Program-made: the position numbers and the translations under genes
Notes under the pieces: model-generated
Told to the model about the DNA's origin: nothing
The model's database searches: none
The model's input: the letters and a program-made list of their open reading frames with translations, nothing else
Shown: positions 1 to 9,505 of the stretch, piece by piece
Numbering within the stretch: position 1 is the first letter of the stretch
Layout: every line of letters begins with the position of its first letter
Source: JALOAT01 sp041687015
GTDB taxonomy: Bacteria; Pseudomonadota; Gammaproteobacteria; Thiohalomonadales; Thiohalomonadaceae
Length of the DNA stretch: 64,000 bases
NCBI GenBank assembly: GCA_041687015.1
Contig: JAWLCT010000004.1
Span: forward strand, 61,511 to 125,510
Reading direction: 5' to 3'

Positions 1-774
1 CTCCAGCAGATTCATGTGCCCCAGGTCGTCTTCAAAATGGCTGTCGAAGCCGGCGGACATCATGATGAGCTGAGGCGCGAAACTGTCCACCGCCGGGAGG
101 ACTTTCTGGTTAAACGCCTGTTGGTATTCCTCGCTGTAGGTGCCGGCCGGGAGCGGCACGTGCACGATATTTGATCGGCTGGTATCTACCGGCGTGTTTG
201 GATAGAGCGGATGCTCGTAGAGCGAACAAAGCAGCACCCGCGGGTCGTCGCGAAAACGGACTTCCGTGCCGTTACCGTGGTGCACGTCGAAATCGACGAT
301 GGCCACGCGCTCGATGCCAAGGTGCTCCAACGCGTGGGCGGTGCCGATGGCGATGTTGTTGAAAATGCAAAAACCCATGGCCTGGCTCGCCTGGGCGTGG
401 TGGCCTGGCGGGCGCACGGCGCAGAAGGCGTTTTCCACCTCGCCGCTTACCACCAGCTCCACGCCGAGCACCGCCGCGCCGGCGGCGCGATAAGCGGCCT
501 CCAGACTGTGGGGGTTGAGCAGGGTATCCGCATCAAGCCGGTAATAGCCGTCGCGCGGCGAGACTAAGTGCAGATAGCGCAGGTACTCCGGCGTATGCAC
601 GCGTGTGAGTTGCGCTTCCGTAGCGGCAGGGGCCTCGTAGTGGCGCAACAGGGGCAGGGTGCCGTCGGCGACCAGTTGATCATTGATGGCATCGAGTCGT
701 GCGGGACTTTCGGGATGCACGCTGCCCATTTCGTGGAGTGCACAGGCGGGATGGGTGATGTAGGCGGTCGCCAT
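1..774 (-). CDS. Histone deacetylase family protein, 3' end cut off by window edge
   Basis: This is the first 258 codons of a zinc-dependent amidohydrolase of the arginase/histone-deacetylase superfamily, which removes acetyl groups from lysines or polyamines in the cytoplasm. The reverse strand reads an open frame from ATG at 774 to the window edge. It includes HPESPARLDAI near the N-terminus, the RPPGHHA zinc/substrate loop, MGFCIFNN, the metal-binding DFDVHHGNGT and the late SAGFDSHFEDD motif. Only the C-terminal 40-50 residues should be missing. A full-length paralogue with the same motifs lies at 8585-9505. The gene is divergent from rsmJ. The family is clear; the substrate cannot be told. 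Confidence 0.9.
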   Translation of the reverse strand, partial: MATAYITHPACALHEMGSVHPESPARLDAINDQLVADGTLPLLRHYEAPAATEAQLTRVHTPEYLRYLHLVSPRDGYYRLDADTLLNPHSLEAAYRAAGAAVLGVELVVSGEVENAFCAVRPPGHHAQASQAMGFCIFNNIAIGTAHALEHLGIERVAIVDFDVHHGNGTEVRFRDDPRVLLCSLYEHPLYPNTPVDTSRSNIVHVPLPAGTYSEEYQQAFNQKVLPAVDSFAPQLIMMSAGFDSHFEDDLGHMNLLE

Positions 775-1045
775 GGGGCGGGTTCATCCCGGACAGGTAC
801 ACGGCTGCGTCCTGCTGGACTCGGGCGCTCGTTGTGTCATTGACGTGTGCATTTGGTCCTTTCCGAGCCTCGGCCCTGGTCATCGCCTCTCAATAAATCT
901 ACATCATGCGGAGACACAAGACCTGCTCTTCGCCCTCGTGGTTTTTCTCATTCGGCTACATAACGCCCTTCGAGGAGCGATCGTTTGCGCGTAAGAAGCG
1001 AGCGCACACGCGTCTGCATCCGAAGGCGGTTAGAATAGCCGCCCC

Positions 1046-1816
1046 ATGGATATCCCGCTTTTCTCTTGCGCCGACCACCTCCCTGCCGCGCGTGACATCG
1101 CGCAGCGCTTCGGCCTTGCACTGACGGACAACCGTGAGCATGCCTATTTCCTGGAATTCACCGGCGAGCGCCTGGAACTGCATCAGTCCGGCTCCGATGC
1201 GCCCGGTGCCATTTTCGTGGATTTCGTGGGTGGCGCCGTCGGACACCGGCGCCGCTTCGGCGGTGGGCGCGGTCAGCCCATCGCCAAGGCCGCGGGTTTG
1301 AAGCCTGGCAGGACACCGAGTGTGGTGGACGCCACCGCCGGGCTCGGCCGCGACGCCTTCGTGCTGGCAAGCCTGGGCTGCCGGGTCACGCTGGTCGAGC
1401 GCTCACCGGTGGCCGCGGCTTTGCTGGCGGACGGCTTGCGTCGTGGAACCGAGGACGCCGAGACAGCGCCGATCATCGCTCGGCTTTCCCTGGTGCAGGC
1501 GGACGCGGCGGCCTGGCTCGTTGCGTTGCAGGGCGACGCACGCCCGGACGTAGTCTACCTCGACCCCATGTTTCCTCACCGGGAAAAATCGGCCCAGGTG
1601 AAAAAAGAAATGCGTGCCTTCCAGGCCGTCATCGGCTCCGACGAAGACGCGGACGCGTTGCTGGATGCCGCCCTGGTTGCCGCGCGTTTCCGAGTCGTCG
1701 TCAAGCGCCCCAAAGGCGCTCCCTTCCTCGCCGGCCGCAAGCCAACCCTGGACTATCCCACCAAGAACCACCGCTTCGACGTCCATGTGCTGGCAGGCAT
1801 GGGAGAAAGGCAGTAA
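1046..1816 (+). CDS. rsmJ: 16S rRNA (guanine1516-N2)-methyltransferase RsmJ
   Basis: A 256-aa class I SAM-dependent methyltransferase of the RsmJ (YhiQ) family, which methylates G1516 of 16S rRNA. The SAM-binding motif VDATAGLGRDAFVLA is near residue 93, followed by VTLVERSP. The family's catalytic stretch YLDPMFPHREKSAQVKKEM lies near residue 170, and the C-terminus ends with the usual YPTKNHRFDVHV region. Length matches the family (about 250 aa). It is a single gene between the divergent HDAC-type gene and the convergent acs; an imperfect palindrome fills the space to acs. Confidence 0.93.
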   Translation: MDIPLFSCADHLPAARDIAQRFGLALTDNREHAYFLEFTGERLELHQSGSDAPGAIFVDFVGGAVGHRRRFGGGRGQPIAKAAGLKPGRTPSVVDATAGLGRDAFVLASLGCRVTLVERSPVAAALLADGLRRGTEDAETAPIIARLSLVQADAAAWLVALQGDARPDVVYLDPMFPHREKSAQVKKEMRAFQAVIGSDEDADALLDAALVAARFRVVVKRPKGAPFLAGRKPTLDYPTKNHRFDVHVLAGMGERQ

Positions 1817-1836
1817 CGCGGGCTGGCGGGAGCGGT

Positions 1837-1970
1837 AACCACGGAGGCCACGGAGAAAACCAAGGTTTGTCGCTGGCGTAGTACATAAACCGAGGCAGAC
1901 CCATCACCGCGTAGGCATGCATGGAAAATCCATGGCCTTCTCCGTGGCCTCCGTGGCCCTCCGTGGTCAA
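1837..1970. repeat. Intergenic palindrome of the CCACGGAGG type
   Basis: Left arm AACCACGGAGGCCACGGAG (from 1837) pairs with CTCCGTGGCCTCCGTGG and CCTCCGTGG (1940-1966). The element fills the gap between the convergent rsmJ and acs and could terminate transcription from either side as a long hairpin. The same sequence recurs near 18250 and between nifD and nifK. Confidence 0.7.
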
Positions 1971-2005
1971 ATCTTCTTCTGCGTGCTTGCGGAGTGCGTA
2001 AAGCA

Positions 2006-3952
2006 TCACCGGTTGGCGCGGTTTCTGATCAAATCCTCCACCACGGCAGGTTCGGCCAGCGTGCTGATGTCACCCAGGGTGTCGATTTCATTGGCCGCGA
2101 TTTTGCGGAGAATACGGCGCATGATTTTGCCCGAGCGGGTCTTCGGCAAACCGGGCGCCCACTGGATGACATCGGGTGTGGCAATGGGACCAATCTCGCC
2201 GCGCACCAGAGTGACCAATTCCTTTTTCAAGGCGTCCGACGGCTCGATACCGGCAACCAGGGTCACATAGCAGTAGATGCCCTGTCCTTTGATGTCGTGG
2301 GGAAAACCCACCACTGCGGCTTCCGCGACATCCTCATGCAGTACCAGCGCGCTTTCGATTTCCGCGGTACCCATGCGATGGCCGGACACGTTCAGCACAT
2401 CATCGATACGACCGGTGATCCAGTAATAACCGTCCTCGTCCCGACGCGCACCGTCGCCGGTGAAGTAAAACCCGCGATAGGTGTTGAAGTAGGTATCCAC
2501 GAAGCGTTTGTGATCCCCGTAGACCGTGCGTGCCTGGCCTGGCCATGGACGCGTGATCACCAGGGCGCCTTCCCCTACACCATCGACCACCGTACCGTCG
2601 GCCGGATTCACGATGGCCGGTACCACACCGAAAAACGGCACCGTCGCGGAACCCGGCTTCAGCGGGGTCGCACCGGGTAATGGCGTGATCAGGTGACCAC
2701 CGGTTTCGGTCTGCCACCAGGTGTCCAACACCGGGCAGCGCTCTTCGCCCACCACCCGGTAATACCATTCCCAGGCCTCCGGATTGATGGGCTCGCCCAC
2801 CGAGCCCAGCAGGCGCAAGGACTTGCGTTCAGTGCGTTTCACCGGCTCGTCGCCTTCACGCATCAAGGCACGGATGGCGGTGGGCGCGGTGTAGAAAATG
2901 TTCACCTGATGCTTGTCGCACACCTGCCAGAAGCGCGAGCTGTCCGGGTAGCTGGGCACGCCCTCGAACATCACGCTCTTGGCGCCGTTGGCCAGCGGCC
3001 CATAGATGATGTACGTGTGTCCGGTGACCCAACCCACGTCGGCGGTACACCAGAACACTTCACCGTCGTGGTAATCGAAGGTGTACTTGTGCGTCATGGC
3101 GGCAAACAGCAAATAACCGCCGGTGGTGTGCAGAACCCCCTTGGGCTTGCCCGTCGAGCCCGAGGTGTAAAGGATGAACAGCGGATCCTCCGCGTCCATG
3201 GGTTCGGGCGGGCAATCGGTGGAGGCGGCGCTTATCGCCTCGTGATACCAGATGTCGCGTCCTTCACGCCACGGAACGTCACCGCCGGTGTGCTTCACCA
3301 CGAATACCGAATGCACGTCCGGGCATTCCAGGAGCGCTTTTTCCGTGTTGTTCTTCATGCTCACACGGCGGCCGCCACGCAACCCTTCATCGGCGGTCAC
3401 CACCACCTGGCAGTCTGCATCGAGAATGCGATCCTTGAGTGCTTCGGGCGAGAAACCGCCGAACACCACCGAATGCACGGCGCCGATGCGCGCGCAGGCG
3501 AGCATGGCCACCGCCGCCTGAGGCAGCATGGGCAGATAGATACAGACCCGATCGCCCTTTTTCACGCCGCGTGCTTTCAGGGCATTGCCAAAACGCGACA
3601 CCTCTTCGTGCAATGCCCGATACGTAATGGTCCTGTCCACGCCCGGGTCATCCCCTTCCCAGATGATGGCCGGCTGTTCGGCGCGGGTGGGCAGGTGTCG
3701 ATCGAGACAGTTGTACGCCGCGTTGAGCTTGCCACCCTTGAACCACTGGATGTGCACGTTGGGCGCGTCATAGCTGTAGTCCAGGACGGTATCCCAGGGT
3801 TTCACCCAGGTGAGGAACGTCTGCGCCTGGTCAGACCAGAATCCTTCCGGATCATCCACGGATCGCTGGTACATCTCCCGGTACATGGCCCCGTTGATAT
3901 GGGCGGCGGCTTCGATGTCGCTGCGGACCGGGTAGACCTTGACCTCGGACAT
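2006..3952 (-). CDS. acs: Acetyl-CoA synthetase (AMP-forming)
   Basis: A 648-aa acetate-CoA ligase that activates acetate with ATP and CoA through acetyl-AMP. The adenylate-forming signature LYTSGSTGKPKGVLHTTGG is near residue 265, DTWWQTETGG near 415, YFTGDGARRDEDGYYWITGR near 500, and the C-terminal PKTRSGKIMRRILR near 610. The last motif carries the lysine that protein acetyltransferases modify to switch Acs off. Length is typical (about 650 aa). A Pat-type acetyltransferase lies 1.8 kb upstream and two deacetylase-family genes are close by, so reversible acetylation control is a reasonable inference. The start codon fits the family N-terminus. Confidence 0.96.
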   Translation of the reverse strand: MSEVKVYPVRSDIEAAAHINGAMYREMYQRSVDDPEGFWSDQAQTFLTWVKPWDTVLDYSYDAPNVHIQWFKGGKLNAAYNCLDRHLPTRAEQPAIIWEGDDPGVDRTITYRALHEEVSRFGNALKARGVKKGDRVCIYLPMLPQAAVAMLACARIGAVHSVVFGGFSPEALKDRILDADCQVVVTADEGLRGGRRVSMKNNTEKALLECPDVHSVFVVKHTGGDVPWREGRDIWYHEAISAASTDCPPEPMDAEDPLFILYTSGSTGKPKGVLHTTGGYLLFAAMTHKYTFDYHDGEVFWCTADVGWVTGHTYIIYGPLANGAKSVMFEGVPSYPDSSRFWQVCDKHQVNIFYTAPTAIRALMREGDEPVKRTERKSLRLLGSVGEPINPEAWEWYYRVVGEERCPVLDTWWQTETGGHLITPLPGATPLKPGSATVPFFGVVPAIVNPADGTVVDGVGEGALVITRPWPGQARTVYGDHKRFVDTYFNTYRGFYFTGDGARRDEDGYYWITGRIDDVLNVSGHRMGTAEIESALVLHEDVAEAAVVGFPHDIKGQGIYCYVTLVAGIEPSDALKKELVTLVRGEIGPIATPDVIQWAPGLPKTRSGKIMRRILRKIAANEIDTLGDISTLAEPAVVEDLIRNRANR

Positions 3953-4050
3953 GGCTCATCCCTCGCGTGATGGCGGCGTCGTGATAAAAAGGTAGCCCGG
4001 TTTGGGATGCCGGCGCCCCGACCAGTGGGGTCAGATTCGTTTGAAATTCC

Positions 4051-4184
4051 CGCCAAGGCGCAGAGGACGCCAGGATCGTGACGTGGGGTTCGAGAGCGCA
4101 CGCGTGGGAGAGAACATGGCGCGGATCCGTATCCTGGATCGCCGGATGGTTTTCCCGGTCCTGGCGTTCTCCGCGCCTTGGCGA
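4051..4184. repeat. Strong palindrome of the CGCCAAGGCG type
   Basis: The 24-nt left arm beginning CGCCAAGGCGCAGAGGACGC (4051) and the right arm ending GCGCCTTGGCG (4184) are reverse complements with about two mismatches. The element lies between the SpmAB-like gene and acs, which are read in the same direction, and could form a long hairpin in any shared transcript. Confidence 0.7.
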
Positions 4185-4215
4185 GGGGCCGAGTTTTTGC
4201 GCTCGGGAACGCTAC

Positions 4216-5493
4216 TCAGGCGAAAAGATAGGAACAGGCGGCCACCGCCGCGATCACACCCACGAGATCGGCGGTGATGCCGGCGACCAATGCATGGCGC
4301 ACTCGCCGCACCTGCACGGCCCCAAAGTAAACGGCCAGAACGTAGAAGGTGGTTTCGGTACTGCCCTGCAGGGTGGACACCAGGAAACCTGTGTAGCTGT
4401 CCGGTCCAATGGCCGGGTCGTTGATGATGGACGCCATTACTCCGTAGGCCCCTGAGCCTGAGAGCGGACGCAGCAGCGCCATGGGAAGGGCCTCTGCAGG
4501 AAGGCCGACGGCACCGGTATACGCACCCACCCAGCGCACGAAGGCTTCCAGGGCCCCGCTCGCGCGCAGCATGGCGACCGCCACCAGGATGGCCACCAGA
4601 TAGGGAATGATGCGCAGCGCCACCTGAAAGCCGTCCTTTGCGCCCTCGATGAAGGCCTCGTAGATGCGCACGCCACGTGCCACGCCGAAGCCCAGGAAAG
4701 CGAGCATGAGTCCGGGGATGATCCACGGCGCGATGACACTGCCGTAGGCCACTGTCAGCGGCACCAGTGCGATAAGGGAAACCAAGGCCACCAGCGACAC
4801 CCAGAACGGATACGCCTGTCCTGCCTCGGGCAATGATTCGGCCGGTGCCGCTGGTTGCTCAGGCGTGCCTGCCTCCAACGGTGCCTTGTCGAAGGGGAAG
4901 AAGCGGCGATAGGCGAAGGCCGCGAGGATGGCCGCGGTGGTGGAGCAAAGGGTGGCGAACAGCGTGGTGGGCAGAATTGCGGCCGGATCCGCCGAACCGG
5001 CGGCGGCACGCAGGGCGATGACGCCCGTAGGCAGCAACGTGATACTGGACGTATTGATGGCCAGAAACAGCACCATGGGATCGGTGGCGGTACCCGGACG
5101 CGGATTGAGCCTGTTCAGTTCCTGCATGGCGCGGATCCCGAACGGCGTGGCTGCGTTGCCGAGTCCCAGCGCGTTGGCCGAAAAATTCAGGATCATGGCC
5201 CCCATGGCAGGGTGATCGGCCGGCACCTGCGGGAACAGGCGCACCATGAGCGGACGAATCAGCCGCGCGATGATGGTGAGCAGTCCGCCCTCCTCGGCCA
5301 CTTTCATCAGCCCCAGAAACAACGCCATCACCCCGACCAGGCCGATGGCCAGTTCCACCGCGCCACCCGCCGATTGCACCATTCCCTGCGACAGCGCATC
5401 CATGGGCGAGACGCCTTCACCCGACCACTGCAATTGGCGCCACGCGGCCGTCAGGAAGGCAATCAGGACCAGGGCAAAAAAAATGACATTCAT
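4216..5493 (-). CDS. SpmA-SpmB fusion, nucleoside-recognition (Gate) domain membrane protein
   Basis: A 425-aa integral membrane protein in which the two spore-maturation proteins SpmA and SpmB are fused, as is common in non-sporulating proteobacteria. Residues about 1-215 are SpmA-like, with NFSANALGLGNAATPFGI and FLAINTSSITLLP. Residues about 235-425 are SpmB-like, with IPYLVAILVAVAMLRASG, LRPLSGSGAYGVM and STETTFYVLAVYFGAV. At least eight hydrophobic segments are visible. Both halves belong to the Gate family, whose substrate in these bacteria is unknown. The ATG at 5493 (MNVIFFALVL) is chosen because it begins directly at the first membrane helix; a frame extension upstream exists but looks non-coding. 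Confidence 0.88.
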   Translation of the reverse strand: MNVIFFALVLIAFLTAAWRQLQWSGEGVSPMDALSQGMVQSAGGAVELAIGLVGVMALFLGLMKVAEEGGLLTIIARLIRPLMVRLFPQVPADHPAMGAMILNFSANALGLGNAATPFGIRAMQELNRLNPRPGTATDPMVLFLAINTSSITLLPTGVIALRAAAGSADPAAILPTTLFATLCSTTAAILAAFAYRRFFPFDKAPLEAGTPEQPAAPAESLPEAGQAYPFWVSLVALVSLIALVPLTVAYGSVIAPWIIPGLMLAFLGFGVARGVRIYEAFIEGAKDGFQVALRIIPYLVAILVAVAMLRASGALEAFVRWVGAYTGAVGLPAEALPMALLRPLSGSGAYGVMASIINDPAIGPDSYTGFLVSTLQGSTETTFYVLAVYFGAVQVRRVRHALVAGITADLVGVIAAVAACSYLFA

Positions 5494-5629
5494 GGGGAAA
5501 TCCTGCACGCCACAAACCCGGTCGACCACCGCATGGAGGGCCGCCTGTTTTCCGGTGCTCGATCGAGGGTGGCTGTTTTTCTTGTTCGTTCCGGTGACTG
5601 CAACACTTACTTAAGACTCAGCAACAACC

Positions 5630-5760
5630 CAACACAGAGGCTCAAAGGCACGGTGATCACAGAGGAGTGCGGCGGTGACACGGGCGTTGGTTCCGCGCCT
5701 TGGTGCATGCCTCTCCAAAACCTTCCGCCCCTGGTTCTTTGCGCCTTTGCGAGTCGCGCT
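5630..5760. repeat. Degenerate intergenic palindrome, ACACAGAGG / CGCCTTTGCG type
   Basis: AACACAGAGGCTCAAAGGCA (near 5630) and a second CACAGAGG face CTTTGCGCCTTTGCGAG (5738-5754). Pairing is weaker than in the other copies. The 288-bp space between the Pat gene and the SpmAB gene holds nothing else recognisable. Confidence 0.45.
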
Positions 5761-5781
5761 TGTCTCACCTCCGGCCACACA

Positions 5782-8460
5782 TCAGAGGTGTTTCACCACC
5801 CGCCGCAGACTCGGGTCCTCGGGGTCCGGCGTGATGGTGAAATCGAGCGTCTGGGCCAGTGCCAGCATTTCCGTGTTGCTGGACAGGACCGTGCCTTCCA
5901 TCACTTCCAAATCCCGATGCCGTGCCGCTTCCATCAACTGCCCCATGAGCAGGTGGGCGATGCCACGTCGTTGCCAGGTGTCGGACACCACCACGGCGAA
6001 TTCACAGCTCTTGCCGTCCGGGTTGATCACATAGCGGCAAACGCCGATCTCCACTTCCTGGCCATCCTCCTCGAGCACCGCGATCAGCGCCATCTCACGG
6101 TCGTAGTCGATCTGCGTGAAGCGCGTGAGCATGGCCGGCGTGAGCTCTTCGATGGTCTGCATGAAACGGAAGTACTTGGTACGTTCCGACAAACCGCGCA
6201 CGAACGCCTGCTCGATTTCCGCATCCTCCGGCCGGATGGGACGGATGACGAGATTGGTACCGTCAGGCAGCTGCCAGTTGGTGACCAGGTGGGTGGGATA
6301 GGGGTAAATCGCCATGTGGGCGTACCGCTCCTGGGCGGTACTGTAGTAGCCCACCACGACGCGGGCGTCGAGCGCCACGGCACCGTGCTCGTCCAGGATG
6401 AGCGGATTAATGTCGAGCTCCTGCACCCAGGGCAGTTCGCAGGCGATCTCCGACACCCTCAAAAGCACTTCCTGCAGCGCCTCGATGTTGGCGGGCGGCA
6501 TGTGACGGAAGGCGCCGAGCATCTTGGCGATGCGCGTACGCTGAATGAGGTCGCTGGCCAGGAAACGATTGATGGGCGGCAGCGCCACGGCACGGTCTCC
6601 CATCACTTCCACTGTGGTGCCGCCGGCGCCGAAGGTGATGACCGGGCCGAACACCGGGTCGCTCAGGATGCCCACCAGCAGTTCGCGCCCGTTGGGGCGG
6701 CGCAACATGGGCTGGATGGTCACACCATCGATGCGCGCATTGGGGCGGTTGCGCTTCACCGCGTTCACCAGGTCGTTATAGGCGGTGCGCACCGCGTGGG
6801 CGTTGTTGATGCCGAGCATCACGCCGCCCGCATCGCTCTTGTGGGTGATGTCCGGCGAGTTGATCTTGAGCGCCACCGGAAAGCCCATGGCCTCGGCCTG
6901 CACCAGCGCTTCGTTCGGCGAGCGCACCACCACGCTGCGCGTGGCGTTGATGTGAAACGCGCCCAAAACCGCCTTGGATTCGGTTTCAGACAACACCGTG
7001 CGTCCTTCCGCCAGCGCACCTTCGATGATCAGGCGCGCACCTTCCACATCGGGCGGACGGCGCTGGGAGATTGGACCGGGCGTTTGCAACAGCAACTGCT
7101 GGTTTTGGTAATAGGACGTGAGTGCGTCGAAGGCCTCCACCGCCGCCTCGGGGGTGTTGAAGCTGGGCAGGCCCGCCTGCACCAGCCGATGACGTGCCTC
7201 GCCCACCTGTACACCGCCCATCCAGCAGGCCAGCAACGGTTTCTTGTTACCTTGGTTCACCTCGATGATGGCGTCTGCCACGGCAGTCGGCTGGGTCATG
7301 GCCTGGGGCGTGAGGATCGCCAGGACGCCGTCCACGTTCTTGTCGTCCAGGCAGGCCCGCACCGCCACCGCGTAACGATCCGGACCCGCATCACCGATGA
7401 TGTCCACCGGGTTGCTCTTGGACCAGGTGGCGGGCATGGTTTCGTTGAGCTTGGCCATGGTGCGGTCGGATAACCGCGCCAGCGGCAAGCCCAGGTCCGC
7501 CGCGCGGTCGATGGCCATCACGCCCGGACCACCGCCGTTGGTGACCACGGCGAGGCGTTGTCCCTGAATCTTGTAATGGGCGGCCAGCGTGCTCGCCGCG
7601 GAAAACAGATTGCCGATGCGCAGACCGCGCACCACGCCGGCGCGGCGCAGCGCCGCATCGAAGACGTCGTCGGCACCGACCAGCGCTCCCGTGTGGGACA
7701 TGGCCGCCTTGGAACCGGCCGCATGGCGGCCCACCTTCAGGGCGATCACCGGTTTCACGCGCGCCGCGGCACGCAATCCGCTCATGAACGAACGGGCGTT
7801 ATGGATGCCTTCGATGTACAGCAGGATGCTCTCGGTCTGCGGGTCCGCGACCAGATAGTCGAGCACCTCGCCAAAATCCAGGTCCGCCGAAATGCCGGTC
7901 GAGATGACGGAAGAAAACCCTACGCCGTTGGGCGCCGCCCAGTCCAGAATGGCGGTGCACAGCGCGCCGGACTGTGACACCAGCGCGAGGCGCCCCGGTT
8001 CCGCGGCGCCTTTGTAAAACGTGGCATTCACGCCCAGGGACGGGCGCATGATGCCAAGACAGTTGGGCCCGATGAAACGGATACCGTAGCGGCGTGCCGT
8101 CTCGAGCACCGCCTTTTCCAGTTTGCGCCCCTCGGGCCCCACTTCGCGAAAACCGGCCGACAGGATTACCGCCGATTTCACCCCGTGCTCACCGCAGTCC
8201 TCGATGATGCCGGGCACCGTGTGGGCGGGCGTGGCGATCACCGCCAGGTCCACCTGCTCACGCACCTCGGACAGGTTGGGATAGGCCTTCTGCCCCTGTA
8301 CCGTGTCGCGCTTGGGGTTCATGGCGAACAGGCTGCCCTTGAAACCGCTTTCCAGCATGTTCTTGAACACCAGGGCGCCCACGGCTTCTTCCCGGTCGCT
8401 GGCGCCAAAGACCGCCACGCTGGTGGGTTCGAACAGTCGCTTGAGATAGTGCTGAGCCAT
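5782..8460 (-). CDS. pat: Pat-type protein lysine acetyltransferase with ADP-forming acyl-CoA synthetase domain
   Basis: An 892-aa two-part protein. Residues about 1-690 are the NDP-forming acyl-CoA synthetase fold: FGASDREEAVGALVFKNM at the N-terminus, FIGPNCLGIMRP, SQSGALCTAILDW, SHTGALVGADDVFDAALRR and an ATP-grasp-like part with FGAGGTTVEVMGDRA. Residues about 725-892 are a GNAT domain (LVIRPIRPEDAE; acetyl-CoA loop QRRGIAHLLMG). This order matches Pat/YfiQ (Pka), which acetylates and inactivates acetyl-CoA synthetase in Salmonella and E. coli. acs is 1.8 kb downstream on the same strand and an HDAC-type gene is divergent at 8585. No cAMP-binding domain is present. Confidence 0.9.
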   Translation of the reverse strand: MAQHYLKRLFEPTSVAVFGASDREEAVGALVFKNMLESGFKGSLFAMNPKRDTVQGQKAYPNLSEVREQVDLAVIATPAHTVPGIIEDCGEHGVKSAVILSAGFREVGPEGRKLEKAVLETARRYGIRFIGPNCLGIMRPSLGVNATFYKGAAEPGRLALVSQSGALCTAILDWAAPNGVGFSSVISTGISADLDFGEVLDYLVADPQTESILLYIEGIHNARSFMSGLRAAARVKPVIALKVGRHAAGSKAAMSHTGALVGADDVFDAALRRAGVVRGLRIGNLFSAASTLAAHYKIQGQRLAVVTNGGGPGVMAIDRAADLGLPLARLSDRTMAKLNETMPATWSKSNPVDIIGDAGPDRYAVAVRACLDDKNVDGVLAILTPQAMTQPTAVADAIIEVNQGNKKPLLACWMGGVQVGEARHRLVQAGLPSFNTPEAAVEAFDALTSYYQNQQLLLQTPGPISQRRPPDVEGARLIIEGALAEGRTVLSETESKAVLGAFHINATRSVVVRSPNEALVQAEAMGFPVALKINSPDITHKSDAGGVMLGINNAHAVRTAYNDLVNAVKRNRPNARIDGVTIQPMLRRPNGRELLVGILSDPVFGPVITFGAGGTTVEVMGDRAVALPPINRFLASDLIQRTRIAKMLGAFRHMPPANIEALQEVLLRVSEIACELPWVQELDINPLILDEHGAVALDARVVVGYYSTAQERYAHMAIYPYPTHLVTNWQLPDGTNLVIRPIRPEDAEIEQAFVRGLSERTKYFRFMQTIEELTPAMLTRFTQIDYDREMALIAVLEEDGQEVEIGVCRYVINPDGKSCEFAVVVSDTWQRRGIAHLLMGQLMEAARHRDLEVMEGTVLSSNTEMLALAQTLDFTITPDPEDPSLRRVVKHL

Positions 8461-8584
8461 GAATCCCTCGCTTTCCTAGTAAACGCATACCACACGGGCC
8501 GATGCGGCGCACTTATAACCCATCGCAATTACCATATCACCCGCAGGGCGTTGTAATCTGTAGGTCCTGCCCCGGAGCCCCCGC

Positions 8585-9505
8585 ATGCGCACTGCTTACA
8601 TCAGTCATCCCGTTTTCCTGCGCCACGACATGGGCAGCCACCACCCGGAAAGTCCGTCGCGCCTGCATGCCATCGATGATCGTTTCATCGCCAGTGGCGT
8701 GATGGATCTGCTGCGCCATTTCGACGCGCCGCCGGTGACCCGCGAGCAGTTGCTGCGCGTGCATTTGGCGCCTTACGTGGAGCGGGTCGAGAGCGAAGCC
8801 CCCGGTAACGGCCTGGTAATGCTGGATCCGGACACGGCCATGGGCCCGCACAGCCTGGAGGCCGCGCGCCGTGCCGCCGGTGCGGTGGTACTGGCGGTGG
8901 ACCTGATCATGGAAGGCCGGGTGGAAAACGCCTTCTGCGGCGTGCGGCCGCCGGGGCACCATGCCGAGCCCGACCGGTCCATGGGGTTCTGTATTTTCAA
9001 CAACCTCGCGGTGGGCGTGGCGCACGCGCTGATGCATCACGGCCTGACCCGCGTGGCCATCGTGGATTTCGACGTGCACCATGGCAACGGCACCGAAGCG
9101 GTGTTCCGCAACGAGCCGCGCGTGCGCATGTTCTCGAGCTTTCAGCATCCCTGGTACCCCTACCGCGACCTGGCCGACGCACCGGCCAATGCGGTGCTGG
9201 CGCCGTTGAAGGCCGGCTGCGGCGGTGAAGGGTTTCGCAGCGCCATCAGCGAAAAGTTCCTGCCTGCCCTGGAGGCCTTCGCGCCCGAGATGATTTTCAT
9301 CTCGGCGGGTTTCGATGCCCACCACGAAGACGACATGGGGCAGTTGGGGCTCACCGAAGCCGATTACGAGTGGATCACCCGCGAGCTCATGGCCGTGGCT
9401 GCACGGCACAGCCAGAACCGTATCGTTTCGGTACTGGAGGGCGGTTACGAGCCCAATCCGCTGGGCCGTTGTGTCACCGCACACGTGAAGGTGCTGCTCG
9501 GCTAG
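8585..9505 (+). CDS. Histone deacetylase family protein (complete)
   Basis: A 306-aa member of the histone-deacetylase/AcuC superfamily. It shows HPESPSRLHAIDD near residue 20, GVRPPGHHAEPDRSMGFCIF near 119, the zinc-binding DFDVHHGNGTEAVF near 162, SAGFDAHHEDDMGQLGL near 240 and a final LEGGYEP loop, so all metal and proton-relay residues seem present. It is divergent from the Pat gene (124-bp spacer). Its last 32 bases overlap the end of the convergent Crp/Fnr gene. Because AcuC-type proteins deacetylate Acs in Bacillus, a role in Acs reactivation is plausible, but polyamine or acetoin substrates are also possible. Confidence 0.93.
   Translation: MRTAYISHPVFLRHDMGSHHPESPSRLHAIDDRFIASGVMDLLRHFDAPPVTREQLLRVHLAPYVERVESEAPGNGLVMLDPDTAMGPHSLEAARRAAGAVVLAVDLIMEGRVENAFCGVRPPGHHAEPDRSMGFCIFNNLAVGVAHALMHHGLTRVAIVDFDVHHGNGTEAVFRNEPRVRMFSSFQHPWYPYRDLADAPANAVLAPLKAGCGGEGFRSAISEKFLPALEAFAPEMIFISAGFDAHHEDDMGQLGLTEADYEWITRELMAVAARHSQNRIVSVLEGGYEPNPLGRCVTAHVKVLLG

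Noticed and set aside
775..1045. Small frames between the first HDAC-type gene and rsmJ
   Set aside because: No ribosome site, family motif or sensible composition; treated as a divergent promoter region.
2693..3970. A 425-codon plus-strand frame over acs
   Set aside because: It is the antisense shadow of acs; the acs motifs on the minus strand are complete.
4855..7473. An 872-codon open frame on the plus strand
   Set aside because: It runs antisense to the Pat gene and the SpmAB gene, is rich in His/Arg/Gly as expected for the complement of GC-rich coding DNA, and shows no domain.
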